Below are positions 52,318 through 60,747 of a DNA stretch of 64,000 bases, piece by piece. A model generated the notes under the pieces. It was given only the letters and a program-made list of their open reading frames with translations, did not search any database and was not told where the DNA came from. Each line of letters starts with the position of its first letter. The stretch's first letter is position 1. This DNA is from CAWUEX02 sp963921305 (lineage in GTDB: Bacteria > Pseudomonadota > Alphaproteobacteria > Rhodospirillales > Rhodospirillaceae): contig CAWUEX030000002.1 of assembly GCA_963921305.4 (NCBI GenBank), positions 124,001 to 188,000 on the forward strand. Reading direction: 5' to 3'. The position numbers were made by a program, and so were the translations under genes.

Positions 52318-54434
52318 GCAGGGCCGAGGGCGTTCTCCGGGATCGGCGCCGGATCCTCGCCCGCGCAGGCACGCTGCCACATGATGCGATAGGCCCGCTC
52401 CAGGGCACGGGTGAATCCCTCACCGTCACAGGCGGGGCTGGCGCGCATCTTTTCCCGCAGTGTTTCGTGATAGAGCCCGCGGCGCGGTGCGTCCTGGGCA
52501 AGAGCGACGGCCTTTCGGACATAGTCGGCGGCGTCACGTGCGATGAGCTCCGGCACACCGACGGCGGTGAGATGGGTGACGCTGTGCCGCCCGGCGAAGC
52601 GGCCACTGTCGCCGCGGGTGATGACGGGCGTACCCATCCACAACGCTTCAAGCGTGGTCAGGCCACCGGAATAGGGAAACGGGTCGAGCGCGATGTCGAG
52701 GGTGTTATAGGCGGCGAGCACCTCGGCCCGCGGCAGCTTACCGCGCAGGTCCAGGCGAACGGATGGAATGCCGCCTGCCGAAAACGCGCCGGTGATTCGC
52801 GCCAAGACTGCACGGTCCGCCAGTTGTTCGGTGATGAGACACAATGTGCTATCCGGCACGGCGGAGAGGATGTCACTCCACAGCGCGATGACGCTGTCAT
52901 TGATTTTGTTGAGGTTGTTGAAACAGCCGAAGGCCACGGCCTCACCGGCGCTGCGCGTGGCGCGGACGTCTGGCACGTCGGCGGGCGGCGTATCGCCGAA
53001 CGGCGCGACGGTGACGTAGTTGCCCGGCATAAAGACCGGCTGTTCAGTCATCAGTGGCAAGTCACCGTCCGGTGTTTCCCGGCGGTCGGTGATGAGATAG
53101 TCCATTGCAGCAACGCCGGTGGTGCCGACATACCCGGCCCAGGTGACCTGCACCGGCGCAGCGCGGCGGGCGAACACGCCCAGACGATTGCCGGAGGTAT
53201 GGCCATCGAGATCGACCAGAATATCGATGCGGTCGGCGCGGATGCGGTCTACCAGTGCGGAGTCCGACTCATTCACAATTTGGTGCCACTCCGCGGCGTG
53301 GGTCTGCAGATCATCCGTCATTTCATCGGCGGAGACTTGGTTGGCGTAGCAGACCGCCTCGACCTGTGTTTTGTCATGCGCCGCGAGGACCGGCTGGAGG
53401 AAATAGCCCACCGGATGGCGGGTGAGATGGGCACCGACATAGCCGATACGGAGAGGGCGATCCGGATTTGCGTCTTGGGTATCTAGGGGCGCGGGTGACG
53501 ATGGCGACAGCGCTTTGTCCCAGTCCCGCGCCGCGGCAAACAAAGACTCCGCCGTTTCGCGGGGATCGTAGTGGCGGTGAAACACCAGATTGCTGTGCCA
53601 GGCCGGATAGGTGGGATCGAGAGTCACGGCCCGGGCCAGCGACTCCCGCGCCGCATCCGCCCGGCCCAGCGCCATGAGAGGCTTGGCCCGGTTGTTGAGG
53701 GCCTCATCGTGGCGGGGATCAAGCGCAAGCGTCTGATCATAGTGCGATAAGGCCGCCTCGTAGTCCGGTACCCGCATGAGCGCATTGCCCATGTTGTAGT
53801 GCGCCTCGGGAGAATTGGGATTGAGCTCGATGGCTCTCGCGCACACGGCGCGGCTTTCCTCGGTGTCGCCGTGTGTCAGAGATAAGACGCCGCCAAGATT
53901 CAAATGCGCTTCAAAGAGTGTCGGCGCCAACTCGACAGCCTTGCGCAGCGCCGCTTCCGCTTCGGTGAGGCGTCCCAGACGGCGCAATGCGATCCCCATG
54001 TTGGAATAGGCCGGCGCGTAATTTGGGTTGGCGTCGACCGACGCTTTGAAGTCCTGAGCTGCTTGCGCGATATCGCCGCGCGCCTGGGCCAACGTGCCGC
54101 AGTTGTACAAGACACCGGCGTGGTTCGGCGCCAACGCGCGGGCACGGTCGAGACATGGTGCGGCATCGGCCAAGCGGTTTTGTTCAACCAGAAGAGCACC
54201 AAGGTTGCTGAGCGCGCCGGTGAGGCCGGGTTCAGAGTCCAACGCTTTGCGGAACTGCGCTTCAGCCCCGGCCCGGTCACCCTGCGCTCTGAGCACCATG
54301 GCGAGGTTGTTGTGGGCGGCAGCCCAGCCGGGACGCCCCGCCAGTGCTTGAGCGTACAAGTCCCGGGCATCGTCGAGCCGGCCGGCGCGAAAGGCGTCAT
54401 CGGCTTGTGATTTCAGGTGGTCGGGATCGGTCAT
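52314..54434 (-). CDS. TPR protein with O-GlcNAc-transferase-like domain (GT41)
   Basis: 706 residues. The N-terminal 290 or so consist of about seven TPR units (each about 34 residues, opening AFRAGRLDDARDLYAQAL). The C-terminal part matches glycosyltransferase family 41 (SPINDLY/OGT): RIGYVGAHLTRHPVGYFLQPVLAAHD, DILVDLDGHTSGNRLGVFARRAAPVQVTWAGYVGTTG, CFNNLNKI, and TLEALWMGTPVITRGDSGRFAGRHSVTHL. Eukaryotic relatives attach GlcNAc to proteins. Bacterial acceptors are mostly unknown and no flagellar or surface-protein partner is nearby. It is the only gene of its kind in the window. Confidence 0.87.
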   Translation of the reverse strand: MTDPDHLKSQADDAFRAGRLDDARDLYAQALAGRPGWAAAHNNLAMVLRAQGDRAGAEAQFRKALDSEPGLTGALSNLGALLVEQNRLADAAPCLDRARALAPNHAGVLYNCGTLAQARGDIAQAAQDFKASVDANPNYAPAYSNMGIALRRLGRLTEAEAALRKAVELAPTLFEAHLNLGGVLSLTHGDTEESRAVCARAIELNPNSPEAHYNMGNALMRVPDYEAALSHYDQTLALDPRHDEALNNRAKPLMALGRADAARESLARAVTLDPTYPAWHSNLVFHRHYDPRETAESLFAAARDWDKALSPSSPAPLDTQDANPDRPLRIGYVGAHLTRHPVGYFLQPVLAAHDKTQVEAVCYANQVSADEMTDDLQTHAAEWHQIVNESDSALVDRIRADRIDILVDLDGHTSGNRLGVFARRAAPVQVTWAGYVGTTGVAAMDYLITDRRETPDGDLPLMTEQPVFMPGNYVTVAPFGDTPPADVPDVRATRSAGEAVAFGCFNNLNKINDSVIALWSDILSAVPDSTLCLITEQLADRAVLARITGAFSAGGIPSVRLDLRGKLPRAEVLAAYNTLDIALDPFPYSGGLTTLEALWMGTPVITRGDSGRFAGRHSVTHLTAVGVPELIARDAADYVRKAVALAQDAPRRGLYHETLREKMRASPACDGEGFTRALERAYRIMWQRACAGEDPAPIPENALGPA

Positions 54435-54547
54435 GTGGACGAGCGGGCGGGCGGGCGTTGTTTCACGGCGGACGCCACAGTACCGTATCTTGAATCAATG
54501 AAAAGATTTACCTCCGGGGTTTCGGGGGGTTTTGGGGAGATACCGAC

Positions 54548-55402
54548 ATGTCTGATCTGTTGCATTCATCTTTGAAAGACCGCGTGGTGCTGATCACCGG
54601 CGGCAGCCGCGGCTTCGGTTGGTTCATGGCTGAGAAGCTGCTGGAGGGCGGGGCGAAGGTGGCGCTGACCGGCACCCGCGCGCCGGAGGACTGGGCGGAT
54701 GTGCAAGAGAAAGCCGAGGCCATTGCCGGACCGGGGCATTGTCTCGCGCTGCAAGCGGACGTGCGCGACTGGGACGACTGCCAGCGCACGGTGGACGCAA
54801 CGCTGGAGACCTATGGGCGCATTGATGTCCTGATCAACAACGCTGGGCGGGGTAGCCGGGAGTACCGCATCGATATGCGGGGCGGGCCGACGACACCGTT
54901 CTGGGATGTGCCGGTGGAGGCGTGGCGCTCAGTCATCGACACCAACCTGACAGGCGTGTTTCAGATGACCAAAGCCACCGTGCCGCACATGATGAAACAG
55001 AAGTCGGGCAAGATCTTCAGCATCTCAACCAGCCTGACGACGATGATCGGCACGGCGCTGTCGCCCTACGGCGCGTCCAAAGCTGGGCTGGAGACGGCGC
55101 ACATTGTCTGGGCACGCGAACTGGCCGAACACAACGTGGATGTGAACATTCTGCTGCCGGGCGGCGCTTCGGATACGGATTTCATTCCCCAGACCATGGT
55201 GGAGGGCGAAGTCGGCACCCGCGGCGACCGCATTCTGCCTGGCGACGTAATCGTGCCGCCGGCGGTGTGGCTGTGCACGGATGAAACCAACGGCGTGACC
55301 GGACGGCGCATCATCGCCAAGTTTTGGGATCACGATGCGCCAGCAGCCGCGGCGTTTGAGAAATGCCTGCAGCCGCAACACGAGCATCCGGAGATTATGT
55401 AG
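54548..55402 (+). CDS. Short-chain dehydrogenase/reductase
   Basis: 284 residues with a GGGGAG site 8 bases before the ATG. Complete SDR motifs: VLITGGSRGFGWFMAEKLLEGG, LINNAGRGSREY, SISTSLTTM, YGASKAGL. After the Rossmann part there is a longer C-terminal tail (WDHDAPAAAAFEKCLQPQHEHPEIM). NAD(P)-dependent; substrate unknown. It ends at the border of the low-GC insert. Confidence 0.88.
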   Translation: MSDLLHSSLKDRVVLITGGSRGFGWFMAEKLLEGGAKVALTGTRAPEDWADVQEKAEAIAGPGHCLALQADVRDWDDCQRTVDATLETYGRIDVLINNAGRGSREYRIDMRGGPTTPFWDVPVEAWRSVIDTNLTGVFQMTKATVPHMMKQKSGKIFSISTSLTTMIGTALSPYGASKAGLETAHIVWARELAEHNVDVNILLPGGASDTDFIPQTMVEGEVGTRGDRILPGDVIVPPAVWLCTDETNGVTGRRIIAKFWDHDAPAAAAFEKCLQPQHEHPEIM

Positions 55403-55544
55403 GGCAAAGAACATAGGAATTCTTATCTCAGTACCGATGAAATACCTAGATGCATTTGTGACAGGCATTCATTTGGTCAAAATACATCGTGTAATATATT
55501 CTCATTAGTTCGATGCTATTTTAGATCAGCCGCTGAGGCATTCT

Positions 55545-55883
55545 ATGGAAATAATAACGTTGAGAAGCGCAAACAGAATTCGGCTAAGAATATTAGCTAA
55601 AGTTTATGTCAGCGTAATTGGTCGATGGTTGGCGATTGAGCGAATTTACGTTTTTGGTAGTTATGCTAACAACGATCAAAATCCCAGGGATATAGACTTA
55701 ATTGTCCAGCATTCTTCCCCGTGCGTGACAAAGGCGCTTAACTTCACGAAGTACTTGATAGGCTTTTTAGGTGTTGATGTTCATTTCATAAATTCCTCTG
55801 GCCCCAAGAGTATTCTTTATAGGAACGGGCAATCCCGTACCTGCATACCTCTGACCATGTTGCAGCTCGAATTGCTAGTTTGA
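55545..55883 (+). CDS. Minimal nucleotidyltransferase-fold protein
   Basis: 112 residues with a TGAGG site. The core reads IERIYVFGSYANNDQNPRDID: the G-S motif, nine residues, then D-x-D, as in the Pol-beta/MNT nucleotidyltransferase superfamily. A third acidic residue may be the Asp in GVDVHFINSS. This is smaller than CD-NTases (over 250 residues) and close to the size of MNT antitoxins of HEPN-MNT modules. The stop codon overlaps a possible TTG start of the following gene. GC is low and codon use differs from the neighbours. Confidence 0.65.
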   Translation: MEIITLRSANRIRLRILAKVYVSVIGRWLAIERIYVFGSYANNDQNPRDIDLIVQHSSPCVTKALNFTKYLIGFLGVDVHFINSSGPKSILYRNGQSRTCIPLTMLQLELLV

Positions 55884-56581
55884 GCCTATCAGCCATGGCA
55901 GATATCTTATTACAGCTGCTATTAAGATTACTGCCAGTCGCAATATCGATTGGTTTACTTCTTGTAGGAAATACTTACGGCGCTGAAGGCGCCTTCTCTG
56001 TTTCTTTTACATCAATCGCTGTCGCTGCAATTTTGGGATTTTCGGCTTCAATATGGATTGAGGGGCATAAAACTAGCAGAACCCTGAAAAGGCTGAATAT
56101 CAAAACGACTCATGGCTTCGAAATAATCAAGACTCGCGAGGATCGAAAAGCAGAAGCAATTCGAATGTACTCCATAAGAAACCCGACTAGAATTGTCGCG
56201 ACACACATAGGCGAGGACTCTTTTCCAGCACCTAAAGATGACATTGCGTATAGTGTGTATGCAAAAGGCAATTGCAACACAAACTTTGAAAGAATAGTCT
56301 CGATTGGCCGCGATCAAGAACTAAATTGGGTCAAATCGACGCTTAGCAAAAAGAAAAATCCAAACTTCCATGTGAGAAGACTAGAAATTGAAATCGATGA
56401 AGCCCTTTTCCCCAATTTCATTCTCGTAGAAACTTCCTCGTTCAAGAAAGTTTTTGTGTCGTTCAGGGCCACAAAGAATGAGGGGGGATTCGCGTTTGCT
56501 ACCACCGACCCAGAAATAACACAGGGGTTCTCCGAGTATGCAGACTTCTTGATAGACGAACTTGATAAATTTGCCCTTTGA
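55880..56581 (+). CDS. Two-helix membrane protein with unknown soluble domain
   Basis: Up to 233 residues; the start is either TTG 55880, overlapping the nucleotidyltransferase stop, or ATG 55895. Two hydrophobic helices lie within the first 57 residues (LLLRLLPVAISIGLLLVG and VSFTSIAVAAILGFSASIWI), followed by about 175 soluble residues. Some segments (RIVSIGRDQELNWV and NFILVETSSFKKVFVSF) resemble by eye the PLD-like sensor domain of certain regulators, without HKD motifs. No known family recognised. Low GC; paired with the upstream gene. Confidence 0.6.
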   Translation: MSLSAMADILLQLLLRLLPVAISIGLLLVGNTYGAEGAFSVSFTSIAVAAILGFSASIWIEGHKTSRTLKRLNIKTTHGFEIIKTREDRKAEAIRMYSIRNPTRIVATHIGEDSFPAPKDDIAYSVYAKGNCNTNFERIVSIGRDQELNWVKSTLSKKKNPNFHVRRLEIEIDEALFPNFILVETSSFKKVFVSFRATKNEGGFAFATTDPEITQGFSEYADFLIDELDKFAL

Positions 56582-56626
56582 TGATCCCTGCCAGCAATTA
56601 ACTGCACCGGACGCTACGAGCGCAAA

Positions 56627-57049
56627 TTAAATCAAACCAAGCCGGCTTAGCTCCGCACGCATGTCGTCGGGCATGTCGGGATCGATGTAGCCGTCGTGGG
56701 AACTGATGTCTGCCGGCGCGTCTTCCGGCTTGAGATAGCGCCAGCCCTGGAACGGCCGTTTGCGCTGGGGCGCGACCAATATGTGCTTAGGCGCAAGCTC
56801 GATCAAACAATAGCCGCGTCCGGTGTCGTCGGTTTCCCGGTGCAGGGCGATGATGGGCTGGCGCACGGAGACCAGCCGCTTGATCACCCAATACATTGAG
56901 CCACCGTCCAGCAGCTCGGCCTCGCGCTTGGGAAACATCCGCGTGGTGTGCTGGTAGTTGCCGCGGCCGTTGACGAAGCGGTCCTGGCGCGCCTTGAGCT
57001 GGTCGAGATGCTCGATCCCAACCGCGAGCTTGAGCAGATGCAAAGTCAC
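56627..57049 (-). CDS. DUF1489 protein
   Basis: 140 residues with a GTG start that overlaps the end of the phosphatase gene (GTGA). LLKLAVGIEHLDQL, TRMFPKREAELLDGG, YWVIKRLVSVRQPIIAL and RPFQGWRYLKPEDAPADI are the DUF1489 signature, a family found mainly in alphaproteobacteria. Function unknown. It is the last gene of a three-gene minus-strand block with the RsbU-like phosphatase and the GGDEF-EAL-like gene. Confidence 0.87.
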   Translation of the reverse strand: MTLHLLKLAVGIEHLDQLKARQDRFVNGRGNYQHTTRMFPKREAELLDGGSMYWVIKRLVSVRQPIIALHRETDDTGRGYCLIELAPKHILVAPQRKRPFQGWRYLKPEDAPADISSHDGYIDPDMPDDMRAELSRLGLI

Positions 57050-59244
57050 GCTGTCTGGGTGTCCGGTGAATCGGGCGCGTCGTCCGTGCCGAACTTCACC
57101 ACCACCAGCGTCACGTCGTCATAGTAGGGCGTGTCCCCACGGAACACATCCAAGGCCTGGGAGACGGCCTCGCAAATGGTCTCAGCGCTGCGGTGAGCGT
57201 GCCGCTTGACCACATCCCGCAGGCGCTCTTTGCCGAACATGTCGCCGTCACCGTTGCGGGCTTCCCACACCCCATCCGTGCCGATCACCAGCGTCGCCCC
57301 ATCACACCAAGTGTCGCGCTGCCCCTCGCGGAAGTGCCAGTTGCCCTCTACGCCGAGGGGGATGTCTTCGCCAGACAGTTCTTCAAAGGACTCGGTGTCG
57401 GGCTGGTACACCAGAACCGGACCGTGGCCGGCACTGACCCACCGCACGTTGCGGGTTTGCGCCTCAAGCACCATGTACAACAAGGTGACGAACCGGCCGC
57501 CGGTTGCGTCCTCGGTGATGTGGACGTTGATGTCGTCCATCACGCCCGCCAACGATGTATTCTTCCCCGCCTTGGATCTCAGTAGCGCGCGCACGGTGGT
57601 CATGGTGAGAGCCGAGGCGACGCCGTGGCCGGTGACATCACCCACCGCAATGCCAAGGCGCGGACCAAAGCCGGCCGCCGGAAGGGTAATAAAGTCGAAG
57701 TAGTCGCCACCAGTGTCGTCGCAATAGAGACTGCGTCCGGCGATATCCAAGCCCTCAATCACCGGCGCTTTGTCCGGCAACAGTTTTTGCTGAACCTCCG
57801 ATGCCAACGCCATTGACTGGCGCACGGCCATGCTCTCACGCAGTTGCGGCACCATGGCATTGAACGCCTTGGCCACGTCGCCGACTTCATCGCGGCTGGT
57901 GACAGGCGCTTGGGCATCAAGATTGCCGAAGGCCAGCTTGGTCGCCGTTTGCGCCAACCCGCGGAGCGGCTCGGTCACTGAGCGGGCGGCAAAGACCGCC
58001 AGTCCACCGACCAACATAATCAGCACCAAGGATGCACCACCCGCGATGCGGATCTGATCCGCCGTCGCGAGACGAATGAAGGATTGAGCCTGCTCAGCCA
58101 TATCTTCGATGTCGGAATACGGCATGATGTACAGCAGGCTGGCGTCCAGCCGGGGCAAGGCACTGTAGACCCACAACGAGTCCCGCCCCTGATAGGGCAT
58201 CCGCCGGACTCCGCCGCGATAGGCGGACAAGTCTTGAATCAGAACTTCAAAGGACTCCGGGTTGCCGCCCATCAGCCGCTCGGTGGTGATTTCCGCATCC
58301 CAACTGGCGCCCTGCGTTTGGTAGCCGCGATAGGCGACGATACTCAGCTCCTGGACCATGTCTGACAGACCCGTCTGAAAAACATCGGTCACCGGTTCGG
58401 CAAGCGTAACGATGAATCCTTCGGCTTCTTCGTCGATCTGCAGCTGGCTTTGAATGCGGTCGAGCACGGACAGCACGGGTACGTCGATGCCCGTAACCCC
58501 AGCAAGTAAGCCGTCCTCGTCGAAAACCGGCATTGCTGCCGTAAGCAGCAGCTGGCCGGTCGACGCATCGATCATTGGCGGCGTCCACACCAGTTCACCG
58601 GCCGCTTTGGCGAGACGGTACCAAGGGCGGGTGCGCGGATCATAGGCCTCGGGATAGCCGCCATGACCAGGGAAGACAGAGTGCAGACCGTTTTCCAGCG
58701 CCGTGAACTGCCAGTAGACGAGCGATCCCGCGTCCCGCTCCAAGCGGCTGTACACTGGCGACATGGTCGACAAGCGCAGGAGCGATGGCGCGACCCGGTC
58801 ACGGACCACGCCCTTGGGCAAGAAGAAGGCCTGGTCCTCGGGCGAGATTGCCACGGGAGATGGCCTTTGCGACTCATCGAGGCGGATGTGCTCGGCCGAC
58901 TCTATGGTGCCCGCGGGCCATGTGGCGCGATCATCAAAGTCAGCACTGAAATAAATCGGCCCAGGACGGGACACCCGCCCGACGGCCAGGCGTCGCTCCA
59001 CTTCGTTGGCCTGCACCCGCAACGTGAGTTCGACCAGACGCTGATCCTGGAACAGGATGGTGCCGCCCAGAGTCACGGCCTGGCGCAGCTGGTTTTCAAC
59101 CTGACCGGCAACGGCAGAGCGGCCCCGCTCCGCCAACGCCATACCGAGGCGCTCCGTCGCCAACTGCGACCGCCAACTCAGCGCGATCAGTGGCAGGACC
59201 GCGATCACGACCAGGAGAAAAAAGAGCTTAGCTTGAATGCGCAT
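57046..59244 (-). CDS. Membrane-bound PP2C (SpoIIE/RsbU) phosphatase with sensor domain
   Basis: 732 residues. An N-terminal helix (KLFFLLVVIAVLPLIALSW) and a second near 400-420 flank a large extracytoplasmic Cache-like sensor (about 30-395). A HAMP domain (RSVTEPLRGLAQTATKLAFGNL) leads into the SpoIIE phosphatase (about 490-720): LASEVQQKLLPD, DDTGGDYFDFITL, VAVGDVTGHGVASALTM (as GDVTGHG), SAGHGPVLVYQ, GTDGVWEARNGDGDMFGKERL, and YYDDVTLVVV. The metal Asp residues are all present. It should dephosphorylate an anti-anti-sigma-like protein in response to an external signal. No such partner gene is in the window. Confidence 0.88.
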   Translation of the reverse strand: MRIQAKLFFLLVVIAVLPLIALSWRSQLATERLGMALAERGRSAVAGQVENQLRQAVTLGGTILFQDQRLVELTLRVQANEVERRLAVGRVSRPGPIYFSADFDDRATWPAGTIESAEHIRLDESQRPSPVAISPEDQAFFLPKGVVRDRVAPSLLRLSTMSPVYSRLERDAGSLVYWQFTALENGLHSVFPGHGGYPEAYDPRTRPWYRLAKAAGELVWTPPMIDASTGQLLLTAAMPVFDEDGLLAGVTGIDVPVLSVLDRIQSQLQIDEEAEGFIVTLAEPVTDVFQTGLSDMVQELSIVAYRGYQTQGASWDAEITTERLMGGNPESFEVLIQDLSAYRGGVRRMPYQGRDSLWVYSALPRLDASLLYIMPYSDIEDMAEQAQSFIRLATADQIRIAGGASLVLIMLVGGLAVFAARSVTEPLRGLAQTATKLAFGNLDAQAPVTSRDEVGDVAKAFNAMVPQLRESMAVRQSMALASEVQQKLLPDKAPVIEGLDIAGRSLYCDDTGGDYFDFITLPAAGFGPRLGIAVGDVTGHGVASALTMTTVRALLRSKAGKNTSLAGVMDDINVHITEDATGGRFVTLLYMVLEAQTRNVRWVSAGHGPVLVYQPDTESFEELSGEDIPLGVEGNWHFREGQRDTWCDGATLVIGTDGVWEARNGDGDMFGKERLRDVVKRHAHRSAETICEAVSQALDVFRGDTPYYDDVTLVVVKFGTDDAPDSPDTQTA

Positions 59245-59310
59245 TGAGCGTTTAAAAAGACATCAGCGGCGGCGGGCGTCAACCGCCATCACGGGGCGAC
59301 CGGCAACGCG

Positions 59311-60549
59311 TCAGGCGTTGCCTTGAGCCAGATCGTCGATCAGAAAGCCCTGATACATGGAAATGCCCAGCTTGGCTCCGACGTCCAGTGCTTTTTCCTG
59401 ATCGACGCGGATGAGAACCGGCAGAACGCCGTTGTCGATCAGCGACTTGATCGCCCGTTCGCGCTCGTAGAGCACTTCCTCAGCCCCGTTGCGCCAGTGG
59501 ATCTTGGCCATACTGGCGCCGAGAAAATCGAGATCGACCAGGCCGACTGTCTGCGGGAAAATCTGATCGACCGCGATGTGTGAGCCCTTGGCGCGGATAA
59601 GACCGCGGGCCACCTGAAACTCATCAAAATTCTCAACAATATTGGATTGGCGAAACTCGAAAACGACCTGCTGAAGAATGTCCTCGGGTGTGCGCTCGAT
59701 AAAATTCTCAAAGGCCTCGGTGAAAACGCTTTCGACATTGAGGTTCAAAGAAACCCGCAAGTCACCCAGTTTCAGATTGTCAAAAGCGCGCAGTAGAATT
59801 TGGTCGAGTACCAGTGTGAACTCGTTGAACAACCGGCCACTGCCGCGCATCTCGACATCGACGAACAGAGGCTTACGCAACAAGTCCATGCTGATGAAAA
59901 ATTCCGTCATCACCGGGTCGGGTTTGCTGCCGCCCGTAGAGATGCAAACGTCCTGACTGCGTACGAAGGTCTTGATGAACTTTTCGGAGCCGAACTTCTC
60001 GTAGGCGCGCATCACGGTCTTGATGTCGGCATGGGTGAGCGGGCGAAGCTTGCCGCCACCGGCTTTGGGTTGCGCCTTCTCGTTCGCCAGTTCGGCATAT
60101 TTGGCAACACGGTCCGCGGCGGAGCGGTAGTTGCCCATGAGGTCGTAGCTCAACACCAGGCGGGTTTGATCGATGGTACCGAAGCTGCCTGGAAAATGCT
60201 TCTCGAAAGTGCGCAGCATCTCGACCTTGAGATCCCGCACCGTGCCAATCATAGACGTCTCGCCCAAGGTGACGAGGAGGCCGAAGTCGCAGTCCGACAA
60301 CTCGAACGCCTTGCCATGCCGCAGCTGCGACTGGGCGAGAACAGAGTCCTTGATCTGGTTCACCAAGTCCGGGGTGCGTTTGTTTTCGGGCATCGCGCTC
60401 GACACGCTGACGATGATGAAGTTTACGTCAGCAACCTGCTTCTCGCGCCATTTGCCGAGTTCGCGCACGAGATCGGATAGGCTTTGGACAGACTGTCCTT
60501 GGCCAGCAGTACCGTATCCCATATCCGGACTGGTCGCAGTTCCCGACAT
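59311..60549 (-). CDS. Degenerate GGDEF-EAL-type protein
   Basis: 412 residues. The N-terminal part (about 20-170) resembles a GGDEF domain with FELSDCDFGLLV where GGDEF would be. The C-terminal 180 residues resemble an EAL domain: LRVSLNLNVES, FEFRQSNIVENFDEFQVARGLIRAKG, IHW and SMYQGFLIDDLAQ. The acidic metal ligands (ExL, DDFG, EGVE) are missing or replaced. It is cytoplasmic and probably neither makes nor cleaves cyclic di-GMP. It starts the block of phosphatase and DUF1489 genes (66 bp gap), so a regulatory role is likely. The assignment is by eye. Confidence 0.65.
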   Translation of the reverse strand: MSGTATSPDMGYGTAGQGQSVQSLSDLVRELGKWREKQVADVNFIIVSVSSAMPENKRTPDLVNQIKDSVLAQSQLRHGKAFELSDCDFGLLVTLGETSMIGTVRDLKVEMLRTFEKHFPGSFGTIDQTRLVLSYDLMGNYRSAADRVAKYAELANEKAQPKAGGGKLRPLTHADIKTVMRAYEKFGSEKFIKTFVRSQDVCISTGGSKPDPVMTEFFISMDLLRKPLFVDVEMRGSGRLFNEFTLVLDQILLRAFDNLKLGDLRVSLNLNVESVFTEAFENFIERTPEDILQQVVFEFRQSNIVENFDEFQVARGLIRAKGSHIAVDQIFPQTVGLVDLDFLGASMAKIHWRNGAEEVLYERERAIKSLIDNGVLPVLIRVDQEKALDVGAKLGISMYQGFLIDDLAQGNA

Positions 60550-60747
60550 TTATATGGTGTCCGTTAAACGCGTGGTGTGTGGTTTGTTGCCCAGCACAAA
60601 CATCCGCATGCCGGTCCCTCGCCTCCCAAGTGCCTGGAAAATATCAAGTTTTTCGGCTCAGGGTCAATTCAACTCCTGCACAGGACCCCAGGAAACCAGG
60701 GTACGCAAGCGATCTGGTGAAAGATCGGTGCCTCCATCAACCTTGGA
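60550..60747. other. Intergenic region between the GGDEF-EAL-like gene and the serine hydrolases
   Basis: About 200 bp. I see no gene or named signal; a promoter for the minus-strand block should lie here. Confidence 0.4.

Larger units (their letters stand above)
55403..56626. other. Low-GC island
   Basis: Base composition falls visibly here. A sample line (55561-55620) is about 38% GC by count, against roughly 60% in the flanking genes. The stretch begins right after an SDR stop codon and ends before a DUF1489 gene. It carries two genes in the same direction and no integrase or terminal repeats that I could see. Recent acquisition is likely. The 142-bp leader 55403-55544 is AT-rich and has TGAGG 6 bases before the first ATG; no sure promoter pair. 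Confidence 0.7.

Noticed and set aside
51927..53486. Long open frame on the plus strand opposite the GT41 gene
   Set aside because: It lies antisense to a clear transferase, shows no recognisable domain, and its composition is typical of spurious frames in high-GC DNA.
55545..56581. Full CBASS operon
   Set aside because: The nucleotidyltransferase is less than half the length of CD-NTases and no accessory Cap genes flank it.
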